The notes beneath the pieces are model-generated. The model ran no database searches, was not told where the DNA came from, and saw only the letters and a program-made list of their open reading frames with translations. Made by a program: the position numbers and the translations under genes. Source: Zygnema cylindricum (lineage: Eukaryota > Streptophyta > Zygnematophyceae > Zygnematales > Zygnemataceae). From it: DNA of 27,322 nt. This document shows positions 1 to 9,237 of the stretch, piece by piece. Each line of letters begins with the position of its first letter. Position 1 is the first letter of the stretch. The stretch is from the NCBI GenBank assembly GCA_037447655.1, contig JBBHKE010003451.1:108976-136297 (forward strand), read 5' to 3'.

Positions 1-200
1 AGATTCTGCAATAAATTCTGTTTTATGGACCATATAATCCCATTCGTAGATCCACCATACAAGGGAAGTGCGGGGGCTGTCTTGAATCCACACTATATCT
101 TGGGTAGGATAGGACTAAGTGCGGGGGAGAATTGTTGATTTACACTTAACTTGTGTGTGAAGAGGTTGTAAGCCTCTCACCGCTATTAGTGTTGATAACA
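1..200 (+). mobile_element. Possible LTR-retrotransposon edge (polypurine tract plus LTR start)
   Basis: The string GTGCGGGGGAGAAT is followed at 133 by TGTTGATTTACAC. A purine-rich tract directly before TGTTG is the usual junction between the internal region and the 3' LTR of plant copia elements. A second, similar purine stretch (GAAGTGCGGGGG) lies near 66-77. No coding sequence is recognisable in the 130 bases to the left, and no second LTR or LTR end can be found in the window, so the right boundary given here is arbitrary. This is inference from a short junction motif only. Confidence 0.25.
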
Positions 201-986
201 ATCGATTCGGTCAAGCAACTTTTTTCGTCGGCCGAAAATTATAAAATAGTGTTTATAAAATAACACTATTTTAGGTGGTGGTCTTAAATTGGTCACATCC
301 CTTTTCCTTAAAACAGTACTATTTGAGACTAATTTCAATTTAAACCAATGTTTCCTCTAAACTTATAGCTTTAGATGAACAATTTTGTGCAAAAGAGCAC
401 TAAAAATCCACTCTATATAGTGTAGGGTGTGTGAAGGAAAAGGAGATAATGATGTATTGCTAACAACTTTCATGGGAAAACAGTCTTTTTTAATTTATGT
501 AGCAATACTGTCCACCACACATAGTAGACCGCACTGAATTTGGAATTGATTGACTCGACTTTCCTTTTCGTGTCACTATATCTGTTGGTAATCTTTTAGT
601 TTTTTTATTATTTTGGATTAACATAGGTGAAATGGTGTCTTCCGTACTGAATTTTTGAATCCACACACCTACATTGCCCATTGTCATTAGTGTTAAGGAT
701 TTACTAGTGTTAATGCGAAATTAGAAAATATAATACTAGTTTAGTGTAAGGAGACGTGGCAGATTGGAGTCCACTCTCTTAAATAATGGTGTTGACAATA
801 TTTTATGATTTTCGGCCCAAAAAAACCGCGACTAAATTAGAGCAATTAACTCTAATGGCGATAGGCCACGTTTTCTTTTTTGGCCAACGTAGGAACTATA
901 ACTGACGTGACAAATGTCACATTCGAAAGTGAAAAGCAGGACAACAATCAAAGGGAAAATGACATCAGTCAGTACCTAAAGCACTA
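201..986. other. AT-rich non-coding DNA with one short hairpin
   Basis: No coding sequence is recognisable. At 243-272 there is a hairpin with arms AAAATAGTGTT and AACACTATTTT. Fragments such as CTATTAGTGTT (near 181) and CTAATGGCGATAGG (near 850) resemble the termini of the MITE family found at 6047-8331, which suggests decayed copies, but I could not pair two ends. Confidence 0.4.
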
Positions 987-1022
987 TTCTCCCCCCCTCC
1001 CCTCCCTCCCCTCCCTCCCCTT
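987..1022 (-). repeat. Polypyrimidine tract; G-quadruplex-prone on the minus strand
   Basis: The plus strand is almost pure C/T, with runs of seven, four, three, four, three and four C in about 35 bases. The minus strand therefore carries at least four G-runs of three or more separated by one or two bases, which fits the standard intramolecular G-quadruplex pattern. No gene is assigned next to it. Confidence 0.7.
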
Positions 1023-1947
1023 TTCCGGTCAAAACCAAACATAAATATTCAACAGTGCTTGAATTATTTATTTGACAAGATTCAGAATTTTGACACTTAT
1101 CACAAGCTTCCCACAAAAATCCAAAAGTACAAATTGCTATATTTCATCTCAATACAAAATCTCAGAAGTTTGATTAACTTACCAAGGTTCAATTACTCAA
1201 TTCTAATCATTTCCATGCTCCATAAAAAACAAATTTTAGATAAGAAACATAAAAAAATTGCAATGTACCTTCACTGACGCTCGGTTCGTCTTGATCGAAA
1301 AAGACGAAGTCGATCCAAAAACAGAATTGGCAAAAGTTTTGTCTCTAAAAGAGAGGTAACAATTGCCATTCAAAACCTGCATTTTCAAATCCTTAACTGC
1401 CAAACATTTTTTATTTTCCGAAGTTTGTCCTTTCCTTGACTCAACTGATAAAACATGTACACTGCAGAAAGAATTTCCTGTTCCGAAAATGGTACAAGGA
1501 GAAGGTACATTTCCGTACAAAAGAGATGACTTAGGAACCATAGTTATGGCACTCATGATATTGTAAGGTATTACTATTAGGGTTTCAGATAGGCTTGCAA
1601 ATTGCTTACAATAAGATCTGATCAAAAACTGAACAAAAAAGTACCTTTTTTAAAAATCTGGCCAGAAAAAATTGCATAATAATTCAGATTTCAGTCTTTA
1701 GGAGAAGCTTCTAGGGAGTCAATTAACCCTAATTTGCCAAGATTGCTTGCAGAGTTCTACATTCATTCAGCGCCTCTGTTTGGTTTCTGTAATGTATTTG
1801 AAAGTTTGAAACAGGAGTACAACAGGACCGAAGCAACGTACATTGTGGCAAGTGGCATCATTTGGTTGGAAACATTTAATACTTTGGTGTACGATTGAAG
1901 TACATAGATATTTTCGTACATTCCGCTACTCCTGGAGCTGGTACGAG
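1023..1947. other. No supported gene
   Basis: Reading frames of 65-129 codons occur on both strands in this stretch, but they overlap one another, show no recognised family motif and have no consistent codon pattern. I treat the stretch as non-coding. Confidence 0.4.
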
Positions 1948-2641
1948 CACGTGTCACCATACAGTTGGTGCGTTTCATCCTTGACTGTACTATGATTCTG
2001 TACCTGGTTAACTGATTCTGTACCTGATTCTGTAGGATTTATCTCTATGCAAAAGTTTCTGCGTCGAAGGAGCGTAGTAAAAGTGGTGTGTCTATGCGCA
2101 GTTCAGTTTTGAGTCGTTCTCTCCTTGGAAAATCTGTGACACCGGACACGTTGTGTTTCATTGGTTGAGTCATATCACGTGCAGAAATGCAGATATGGAA
2201 AGTGATTGGAACACGTGGACTGCAAATTTGATTGCCTTCCATAATTATGGCCGAGAATGTTGGAACGTCCGTAGAATCTGACACGTGACGTGAAAGGATA
2301 CAGCTGGCGGTTTCGGCGGTGGCGGATCCGATGCTTGGGGGAGTCTTTGGGTCACTCGATCTATCAATTATGTCATTGTCAATCGATGCCGTCCGATCGT
2401 CAGAGAATCTGAATCGCACGGTCGATAATCATGCTCTCACCCATGGAGGCCGAGCCCGTACGACGCATTCCGTATGTCCTGGAAGAAACCATTCAGGAAA
2501 AAGTCGTACCGTAATTTAATTTGCCGGATCTATCGCTTTCCGTATGAACAAAGTTGAACAGTAAACTGTCACATGTGTATCATTCAGAAAAGGCTATCTG
2601 ACACGTGGACCCTTGCATGCTATAGCATGAACATACACGTG
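1948..2641. promoter_or_regulatory. Cluster of six CACGTG (G-box/ABRE-type) motifs
   Basis: CACGTG hexamers start at 1948, 2176, 2212, 2282, 2602 and 2636. Two sit in the same 10-bp context ACACGTGGAC (2211-2220 and 2601-2610), and an RY-type GCATGC lies at 2615-2620. In plants such motifs bind bZIP and bHLH factors (abscisic acid and light responses), and the RY element binds B3 factors. No convincing gene is seen on either side, so the motif cluster is seen directly but a promoter role is inferred. Confidence 0.35.
1993..2034 (+). repeat. Short direct repeat, about 2.5 copies
   Basis: TGATTCTGTACCTG occurs at 1993-2006 and 2013-2026, and a partial copy (TGATTCTGTA) overlaps the second from 2025. 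Function is unknown; it may be replication slippage. Confidence 0.7.
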
Positions 2642-3197
2642 GATTTAAAGACGATGCGAAATATAGCCACGTCTTAAAAGTACACTGCCCATTTGGCAGT
2701 TAACTATATCTTTCCCGTTTTTCAGGAAGCCAGCATGTTTCAGCTGAATATTCGCCGTACGTATTTATCCACCTTTGACAATTGGACGGCTGCGATTCAT
2801 TTTATGGCAGCTGCTCAAAATGTGGAAAAAATGAGTCGATCGATTTAGTTTGTAAAAGTGACATTTTTTAAAAAAATAGTAAATTACCCGCTTTTATTCC
2901 AGAAATAAGACTATTGTACGCTTTCGATATAGCCCCTGGAATCTGGACTCTCTATGGGTTTTTACAAATACCGACAAAACAACGAAAAAACAAATGTATC
3001 CTGACGATAAAGTATTACCTTTATATCTTTCATATTTTGCTTTATTTCCTTTATTTACTGAAAGAGAGAGAACTTTGCTACTGGGAATTTCAAAATCAGT
3101 TCAGAAAACCTAAAAAAAATCTAAAGCTTCAAACGTAATTCTGTAGAACAACTTTGCACTTTCTTCCGCTTTCCTGGAATTTACAAATAGGTTCTAG

Positions 3198-3201
<4 letters not shown>
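2642..3201. other. No supported gene
   Basis: AT-rich sequence without recognised coding potential, RNA gene or repeat. A short GA stretch (near 3060) precedes the CT microsatellite. Confidence 0.4.

Positions 3202-3274
<73 letters not shown>
3202..3274. repeat. (CT)n microsatellite, about 36 units
   Basis: An uninterrupted CT dinucleotide run of about 73 bases. Such long pure runs are length-polymorphic in plants. The Ser-Leu reading frames across it are products of the repeat and not genes. Confidence 0.95.
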
Positions 3275-3276
<2 letters not shown>

Positions 3277-4142
3277 CAAAGTCAAGATGAAAAACATTCA
3301 ACATCTACGCAACCGTCTTTATCACCTTCTATCCAATGGCAATCATGGCTTTCATTTTAGTCAAAAACCAAACCCTAAATACACTTTACCGCTTGTAAAT
3401 GGATACTTCCGATACTTCCATTTACCAAACGAGACCCTCCGACTCCAGCAAGCAGAATCAGGTGAAGACAGTTCTTTAACAAGACAAAAAATGGAAGATA
3501 AGGAGCAAAATTTGTCCTCCATGATTCACCAATACGGTAAAGCTATCCGAAAGGATACGAGGGGAAAGAAAAAAGTAGGAGAAAGAGAAGTTGAGGAGAG
3601 GGAAGGTGTTATTTAAGTTTTCTTGGGGGTAGAGGGATAGATCGATAGGAGAGTGAGATGGATGGATGTTATGTTTATAGAGGAAGTGGGAAAGTGAGAG
3701 AGTGGAGCATAAAAACCATTCTCGATTTTTGTGTATTTTTAGAGTTTTGAGGTTTGGAGATCTTGCTGTACCATATTCAGTGTGGCAATTTTGTGTCTCT
3801 TTTCTTTTTTTGTACCTTTTGCCTGTTTATAAAAAACATTTTTTTTCCGGCTTACAGTTTGGCTGTTGTGTATTTATTATATTTTTTTTTGTTTTTATTA
3901 TTGTTTTGCCCCGTGTTATTATTTTTGTTGTGTTTATTTTTCTCTATTGTAAAGATCGATTCGTTTTTTATTGCTTTTATTGTATTTTATTTTATTTCAT
4001 TTTTATGTTAATTTGGTCATCATTGGAAAGTCGATCTAAGAGTTAAACACTTTTCCCTCCATGATTCTGAATGATAGTTGTTAGGGCAACCTCACCTGTA
4101 TTCTATTTTTACGTCGACAAAATCTGAGAACATGGAAACAAA
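3275..4142. other. Non-coding, becoming strongly T-rich
   Basis: Positions 3275-3660 are mixed sequence with a 109-codon frame that has no recognised domain. Positions 3780-4000 are very T-rich on the plus strand, giving Phe/Leu-rich frames typical of low-complexity DNA. No gene is supported. Confidence 0.4.
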
Positions 4143-4250
4143 AGAGAGGGAGAGAGGGAGAGAGGGAGGGAGAGGGAGAGATAGAGAGAGAGAGAAAGGG
4201 GAGAGAGGGAGAGGGGGAAGGGGAGGGAGAGGGGGGGGAGAGGGAAAAGC
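4143..4250. repeat. Purine (GA/GGGA) low-complexity tract
   Basis: About 108 bases of almost uninterrupted A/G built from GAGA and GGGAGA units, with G-runs of up to eight towards the right end. The plus strand is G-quadruplex- and triplex-prone there. Confidence 0.85.
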
Positions 4251-4518
4251 CAAAACGAAACTGAAAAACCAACCTAAGGGAAGATGCGAACTTAAATGAA
4301 AAGCTACGCGAAAGAATCCAACACTCGCAAGAAGAAAAAGTACGAAGCTCACAACCAAAGGTTACATCGATCAACAATAAATATGTTGAACACATGGTCT
4401 ACAAACAATAACTATTGTGAACTCTCTTCCCACGGTGCTTAGTTCTGTTGGTAACTTGAAACAACCTTGGCCTTGTCCCATACATGAGTCATAGTTCAGT
4501 CTTTTTTATAAAAACTAA

Positions 4519-4892
4519 ATATTGAGAAATACTACAGTAGCCAACTCAGTATTGAGAAATACCACCGTAACTAGCTCAATATTGAGAAATACCACAATAA
4601 CTAACTCAGTATTGAGAAATACCACCGAAACTGACTCGATATTGAGAAATACCACAGTAACCAACTCAATATTGAGAAATACCATAATAGCCAACTCAGT
4701 ATTGAGAAATACCACCGTAACTAACTCAATATTGAGAAATACCACAGTAACCAACTCAATATTGAGAAATACCACAGTAACTAACTCAGTATTGAGAAAT
4801 ACCACAGTAACTAACTCAGTATTGAGAAATACCACGATAACCAACTCAATATTGAGAAATACCACAGTAACTAACTCAATATTGAGAAATAC
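4519..4892. repeat. 30-bp minisatellite, 13 copies
   Basis: The block ATTGAGAAATAC recurs exactly every 30 bases, with 13 occurrences starting at 4521 and ending at 4881. Units differ at a few positions only (for example CAGTAACTAA versus CCGTAACTAG). Adjoining units create the 12-bp palindrome CTCAATATTGAG, or its variant CTCAGTATTGAG. Because 30 is divisible by three and no stop occurs in some frames, both strands show 10-residue periodic reading frames; these are by-products. There are no unique spacers, so this is not a CRISPR array. Confidence 0.97.
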
Positions 4893-6046
4893 CATAAAAC
4901 TCCTATTTTTGCTCTCTTTTTATCTAAGCTTTCCTTCTGGATCGTTTCCTTCAGATAAAGTGATTTTGAAGAAATTTCCGCCTGCAAAAAAATGACAAGG
5001 AAACATTTAGTGTGGACAAGGGTTAATGTTATATGGGTTTAACACTAAGATGTATATTTCTATTCCTGTTAAGTTTTTTGCACGACAAAAAATGTTCATT
5101 ATCAGTGCGACAAAAGGCTATTGAGTTCCCAATAATATCCTTCTTTTTTAACCATTTATTTCCATTTTGACTCATTAGGTACTACAGTTTGTCAAAAAAT
5201 ACACCGACATAAGCACTCACAAAGACATGAAGACAGATTTTGCAAACAAAAGGAAGTAGACCAAAAATGTAAATTAGTAGAGTAAAAAGAGAGAAAACAA
5301 ATGATTTTTTCCATGAATATTCCGGATTCATTCCACATAAGTAATTTATATATGGCCATAAAGAAGGATCCCACTTTTATATCTTGGGTCTTTGCATATT
5401 AGTTTCTTTAAGAAAATAGTAACGTAAAAATTGCGTCCATTTTTTACAAGTTTTCTTATGAAACTCGCAAATTGAAATTTTGAAAATTATACAAGATTGT
5501 ATGCAAAGGTTTGAAGGACTAGAAAGACATTTTCCCAAACTTAATTGTATCGGTAGAAGTATATCCAAATTGTCTTCTTACACTTTACGGCGGATTCTTA
5601 CTCTTAACATCGCATTGATAAAATGCATTAAGTTTTGAAAAATGAAAAATAAGGGTTGAAAAGCGCATCATGAATGTTAAGTTAAGTGACAATTTTTTTT
5701 TTGCCCTCTTAATTAAACTTTGGGTTTAGTTTAAAAAATGTAGATCTTGTTCGTACATAATTTTTGAAATAGAGATCAAGATTAACTACACTCAATTGCA
5801 CTACAATGTCAGACATTCACTCTTTTATTTACAATATCAACACTATTACTGTTCGTGTGTATTGAGGTCAAGCGCACGGCCGACAAATGAGCGATTGTCA
5901 TATTGACCTCCAGATGACGACATTAGGTCTCCGTACTGTGGCGTGATACAAGTACAGTATGCGTACTTAACGCGTATAATTTAAATATGTATTATATTTT
6001 TATAAAATAGATCCGCACGTTAATTATATGGTATAGACGTACGGTA
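4893..6046. other. No supported gene
   Basis: AT-rich sequence without recognised coding potential. The stretch near 5837-5860 (ACACTATTACTGTTCGTGTGTA) resembles the right end of the MITE at 6047-6245 and may be a remnant, but its partner end is not visible. Confidence 0.4.
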
Positions 6047-6245
6047 CACCGTGTATCGCTATTAGTGTAAATAATTTTTTCGCCACTTAAAACATCTTTT
6101 CTCCGTACACACTTGTCCGATTGTCATATGGAGACCGCCGATGGGAAGGTGAGAATCTTGGATTTCAATCGCAACCGTCAAATCCATAATCCGACAAGTG
6201 TGTAAGCGGCAAAAATAACATCAACACTAATAACAATTCACGGTG
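6047..6245 (+). mobile_element. MITE copy 1 (CACCG family, TA target)
   Basis: This 199-bp non-autonomous element starts CACCGTGTATCGCTATTAGT and ends with the diverged inverse ACTAATAACAATTCACGGTG. TA precedes it at 6045-6046; on the right the expected TA is displaced by two bases (TGTA). It encodes no transposase. Subterminal arms around ACACTTGTC / GACAAGTGT form a second inverted repeat. The interior matches the MITE at 6496-6711 in the opposite orientation. TA duplications are typical of Tc1/mariner-type MITEs; the parent transposase is not in the window. Confidence 0.75.
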
Positions 6246-6271
6246 TGTACTTGTTACAGTACAGTACAGTA

Positions 6272-6488
6272 CACCGCCAATCGCTATTAGCGTAGAAGTT
6301 TCTTTAGCGTATACGAATAATTAGCGTGGTTTACGCTAATTGGGAATTTGGAAAATTTCGAAGAAATCGATTACTCTAATTAGGAATTAGGGCTTTTTTT
6401 AAATAGTGTGGATAATTCTATTTGAGAATAAAAATAAAAAAAAGCGGGACGGGATTAGCGTACACAACGCTAATAGCGATTGGCGGTG
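6272..6488. mobile_element. MITE copy 2 (perfect 22-bp terminal repeats)
   Basis: This 217-bp element has perfect inverted termini beginning CACCGCCAATCGCTATTAGC, flanked by TA at 6270-6271 and 6489-6490. Its interior differs from its two neighbours, so it belongs to a related subfamily. It has no coding capacity. Confidence 0.85.
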
Positions 6489-6495
6489 TACAGTA

Positions 6496-6711
6496 CACCG
6501 TGTATCGCTATTAGTGTTAATGTTTTTTTCGCCACTTAAAACATATTTTTTTCGTACACACTTGTCGGATTGTCGATCTGACGGTTGCGATTGAAATTTA
6601 AGATTCTCAGCTTCCAATTGGCGGTCTCAAACTGAAAATCCGACAAGTGTGTACGGAGAAAAGATGATTAAAATGGCGAAAAAAAAATAACACTAATAGC
6701 GATACACGGTG
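6496..6711 (-). mobile_element. MITE copy 3 (perfect 24-bp terminal repeats)
   Basis: This 216-bp element has inverted termini beginning CACCGTGTATCGCTATTAGT, with perfect pairing for about 24 bases and looser pairing further in, through TTTTTTTCGCCA. TA flanks it at 6494-6495 and 6712-6713. The interior is the reverse complement of MITE copy 1 (shared blocks such as GAGACCGCC, GAGAATCTT and TTTCAATCGCAACCGTCA read on opposite strands). It has no coding capacity. Confidence 0.88.
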
Positions 6712-6799
6712 TAGTGTGCCAATATATTTTGACCTTTGAGGTTTGTCATGGGTGATGTATCTCGTACTGTACTTTTCGTACCCGAATCTAGGAACAGAC

Positions 6800-7300
6800 C
6801 ATAAATCAAAAGTAGGTGAAAGTAGGCCCATACAATATGCCTATTGTATGCAAAACATACAATAAGACCCATATTGTATTGGTCGCAAAATGAAAAAAAA
6901 AATACTAACACGGTTGAGTTGCACATCGATCGATAGAGAATTAAACGTCGTGTCTAAATTTTGAAAAACATTCGGACAAAAAAATAAATTTATGTGAGTT
7001 TTGAGATTTTTTTTATTTAAATCGTCAAATTTAGACGATCGGACGGTCGTTGATCAAATTAGCGATCTAATACGATCACGTGAAAAGCCCATAACACAAC
7101 TCATCCTACGTCGTGTCAGTTCGCAAAAAAAAATTGTTCGGCGGCGTGGGCTGTACTATGATCATACGTCATATTTGTACATTCGTACACGGGTGTGCAC
7201 AACGCACACACATACAGTATGCCTCATCTGTGCGAGTTTTGTGCCAAGTTTTGTGCGCCGACCAAAGGCCTACCATAAAAACACCTACTTTTTAACTATG
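6800..7300 (+). mobile_element. hAT-like non-autonomous element, copy 1
   Basis: This 501-bp element starts CATAAATCAAAAGTAGGTG and ends CACCTACTTTTTAACTATG, so its termini are imperfect inverted repeats with CA...TG ends. The 8-bp sequence GAACAGAC lies at 6792-6799 and again at 7301-7308, a perfect target duplication of the length typical of hAT transposons. A hairpin TATTGTATG-CAAAA-CATACAATA lies just inside the left end. No transposase is encoded. An inverted copy is at 18864-19507. Confidence 0.82.
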
Positions 7301-7323
7301 GAACAGACATAGGGTTGCCAATA

Positions 7324-7734
7324 GTGCTGGGTATCGGGTAAATTCATATCGCGAAAATTTCGATATTCAATATATCGAATATCGATCGAGCAAATTTTTC
7401 GATGTATCGTACCGGGACCAACATAAATTATCGCGATATATATCGCAAAAACTGGGTTTATGTACAGTCATAGTACGGAAAATCGTACGGAAAATTCGTA
7501 ATAGATACCCCCCCACCCCACGGCGCGAGGCTGGGGAGGAGGGTGAAAAAATCGGGCATAACAAAAACAAAAAAAAAAAATGCCTCGAAATATTGGCGAT
7601 ACGATATATGTGCGATATACTGGCGATATATCGCGATGATTTGGTTTTCGATATATCGAAGCGATATGTCGTTATCGGGTACCTGAAATTCGATATATAT
7701 CGAATATCGACAAAAGGTCCTCAATACCCAACAC
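7324..7734. mobile_element. TIR element rich in CGATAT palindromes
   Basis: The element starts GTGCTGGGTATCGGG and ends ATACCCAACAC, which are inverted matches with one or two mismatches. TA lies at 7322-7323 and 7735-7736. The subterminal regions are full of CGATAT, ATATCG and TATCGCGATA motifs that pair with one another. There is no coding sequence. The right TA is also the left TA of the next MITE, so the two elements abut on one target dinucleotide. The family is not identified. Confidence 0.7.
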
Positions 7735-7736
7735 TA

Positions 7737-8331
7737 CACCGCGAATCGTAATTAGACTAATGAAAAAATTAGAGTAAAAAAACAAAAAAAACTTATTAGA
7801 GTAATGAACTCTAATTTATGTGATTTAACTTTTTGATTGAGGAAGTTTACTCTAATTAATTTAAATACTCCATATTGGGTTATGTCGGCAAAAATTATCC
7901 GCGCTAAAATTATGCACACTAAATTACGTAGATGTACAAAATATGTCAGTCCGTATAGTTTTGACGTCTCGCGCTGAATGTCAGTTAATGTTCACACTGA
8001 CGACGATGCTGTCGACGGACGAGAGTTATGCGAACGGCTTTTTTTTCGATCTGATTGATTTTTCGTTTAGTGCGATTTCACGTGCGAGCGCGATTCTATT
8101 AAATCATTATTTGTACCTTTTTACTTAAAAAAGTATAATTTTCCACGGTCGAACATCTTTCATACTCCACACTATTTAAAGTGAACCTATATTACAATTT
8201 TTTACGCTAATTAAACTTTCCCTAAATTATAATAAATAAAAAATTAGAATCATTTACTCTATTTGATGTCATAGAGTCGAAATTTCGAGCGACCGAATTA
8301 GAGTAATTTACTCTAATTACGATTCGCGGTG
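7737..8331. mobile_element. Longer MITE of the CACCG family (595 bp)
   Basis: Inverted termini CACCGCGAATCGTAATTAGA are perfect for 20 bases, with TA at 7735-7736 and 8332-8333. The ends share the CACCG...ATTAG pattern of the MITEs at 6047-6711, but this element is longer and its interior is unrelated to theirs. It contains no frame resembling a transposase. Confidence 0.83.
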
Positions 8332-8333
8332 TA

Positions 8334-8730
8334 GTTGTCAGTTTCCCACTTGTTTTCGCACATCTACTATCTCACCAGTAAATCAACGCCCGTTACACGC
8401 GCATGGACCGTGTCCTGTTTATCAAAACGTGTTAATACTATTGTACTGTACTATTCAAGTCGCCCGTACGGATTTTTGTAGACTCGACCCAAATCAACAC
8501 AACGATTGACGGGAAATCGAGGAAATAATTTACGACACGAAATCGTACTTGTTGAAAACGATGGGTAGCTTATGAACTGCCAGCATCCTATAATCGGACG
8601 GTCACGAACGAACGATTGACGGGCCGAAGACTCTTTTAGTGCGCGTGGCGCCTTTCTTCTTTATTCATTGACAAGATCGAGCAGCCAAGATCTGACGGTC
8701 AAGAACGATTGCCGAGGGAGTACTTTGAAA
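8334..8730. other. Non-coding stretch before the non-LTR element
   Basis: No gene is recognised. The phrase ACGATTGACGGG occurs near 8502 and 8612, and ACGGTCA(A/C)GAACGA near 8598 and 8694. These dispersed repeats may belong to the 5' untranslated region of the non-LTR element that follows. Confidence 0.4.
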
Positions 8731-8832
8731 GTTACCCGTTTGCTGACGTTAGCAGAGAGACAAAGCTACCCGTTTGCCGACGTAGGCCGAGGGGCAACGC
8801 TACCCGTTTGTTGACGTCGGCCGGGGGACACG
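8731..8832 (+). repeat. 34-bp tandem repeat, three units
   Basis: G(T/C)TACCCGTTTG(C/T)(T/C)GACGT begins at 8731, 8765 and 8799, an exact 34-bp spacing, with divergence in the GC-rich second half of each unit. It lies immediately upstream of the first recognisable coding remnant of the non-LTR retrotransposon and could be part of its 5' region. Confidence 0.8.
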
Positions 8833-8842
8833 CCGTTTACGG

Positions 8843-9237
8843 GTGCAGACGGACAGAAAGTCGGCCTATGATCGCGTATCGAGCACCTCTTTCATACCAC
8901 GTCGGCCACCTAAGCCATCGGATGTCCTGGCCTCTTATCGTTGGGCCATTCACTTAGGCCGAGTTGGTGAGCTTTCTCGAGCAGTTCGGGCCCTACAGCC
9001 ATTCACCCCTGCCCTGGATCTTCTTCCACTATTGAGGTCCTTCAAGCTCTCCACCCCCCTGCCGCTTCCCCTTTACCCCTTTCCATCCACACCTTTGAGC
9101 CTTCTGAGAGTTTTACTTTGGATCTTGAGGTTTTCATTAAGGCTTTTAGCTCTTCTCCTCACCTTTCAGCGGGGGGCCCCTCGGGCATAGTATATGAGTT
9201 GTTTCGCGATGTTTTGCCCCCTGAATCGGGTGCCCGG
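8843..9237 (+). pseudogene. Non-LTR retrotransposon ORF, N-terminal fragment
   Basis: This is the upstream part of the ORF that resumes at 15659, and no start codon is identified. The first readable block is LASYRWAIHLGRVGELSRAV (frame of 8843, to about 8998). A frameshift near 9000-9024 then moves to a block running from STIEVLQALHPPA to GGPSGIVYELF and RDVLPPESGAR (frame of 9025). The phrase GGPSG(I/V)VYELFRD precedes the reverse transcriptase core in this protein family. Coding stops at the copia insertion after the CCCGG at 9233-9237. Before the insertion this sequence ran directly into 15659, which supports one disrupted gene. Confidence 0.7.
9233..9237. repeat. Target-site duplication, left copy (CCCGG)
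   Basis: CCCGG directly precedes the left LTR and recurs directly after the right LTR at 15654-15658. Five bases is the usual duplication length for Ty1/copia integration. It also restores the reading frame of the host element across the insertion point. Confidence 0.9.

Noticed and set aside
2045-2419. 124-codon frame on the minus strand
   Set aside because: It begins at a GTG rather than an ATG, has no recognised motif and no splice or promoter context.
3154-3616. Frames across and after the CT microsatellite
   Set aside because: The Ser-Leu run is the microsatellite itself, and the following frame is low complexity and Lys/Glu-rich from GA-rich DNA.
4519-4892. CRISPR-like array or repeat-protein gene
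   Set aside because: The repeats are contiguous, without unique spacers. The 10-residue periodic frames on both strands follow from a 30-bp period without stops.
6791-7308. Mutator-like (9-bp duplication) reading of the element at 6800-7300
   Set aside because: GGAACAGAC does repeat as nine bases, but the first G of the right copy is the last base of the CA...TG terminus. An 8-bp duplication with CA...TG ends, also compatible with the second copy, fits hAT better.
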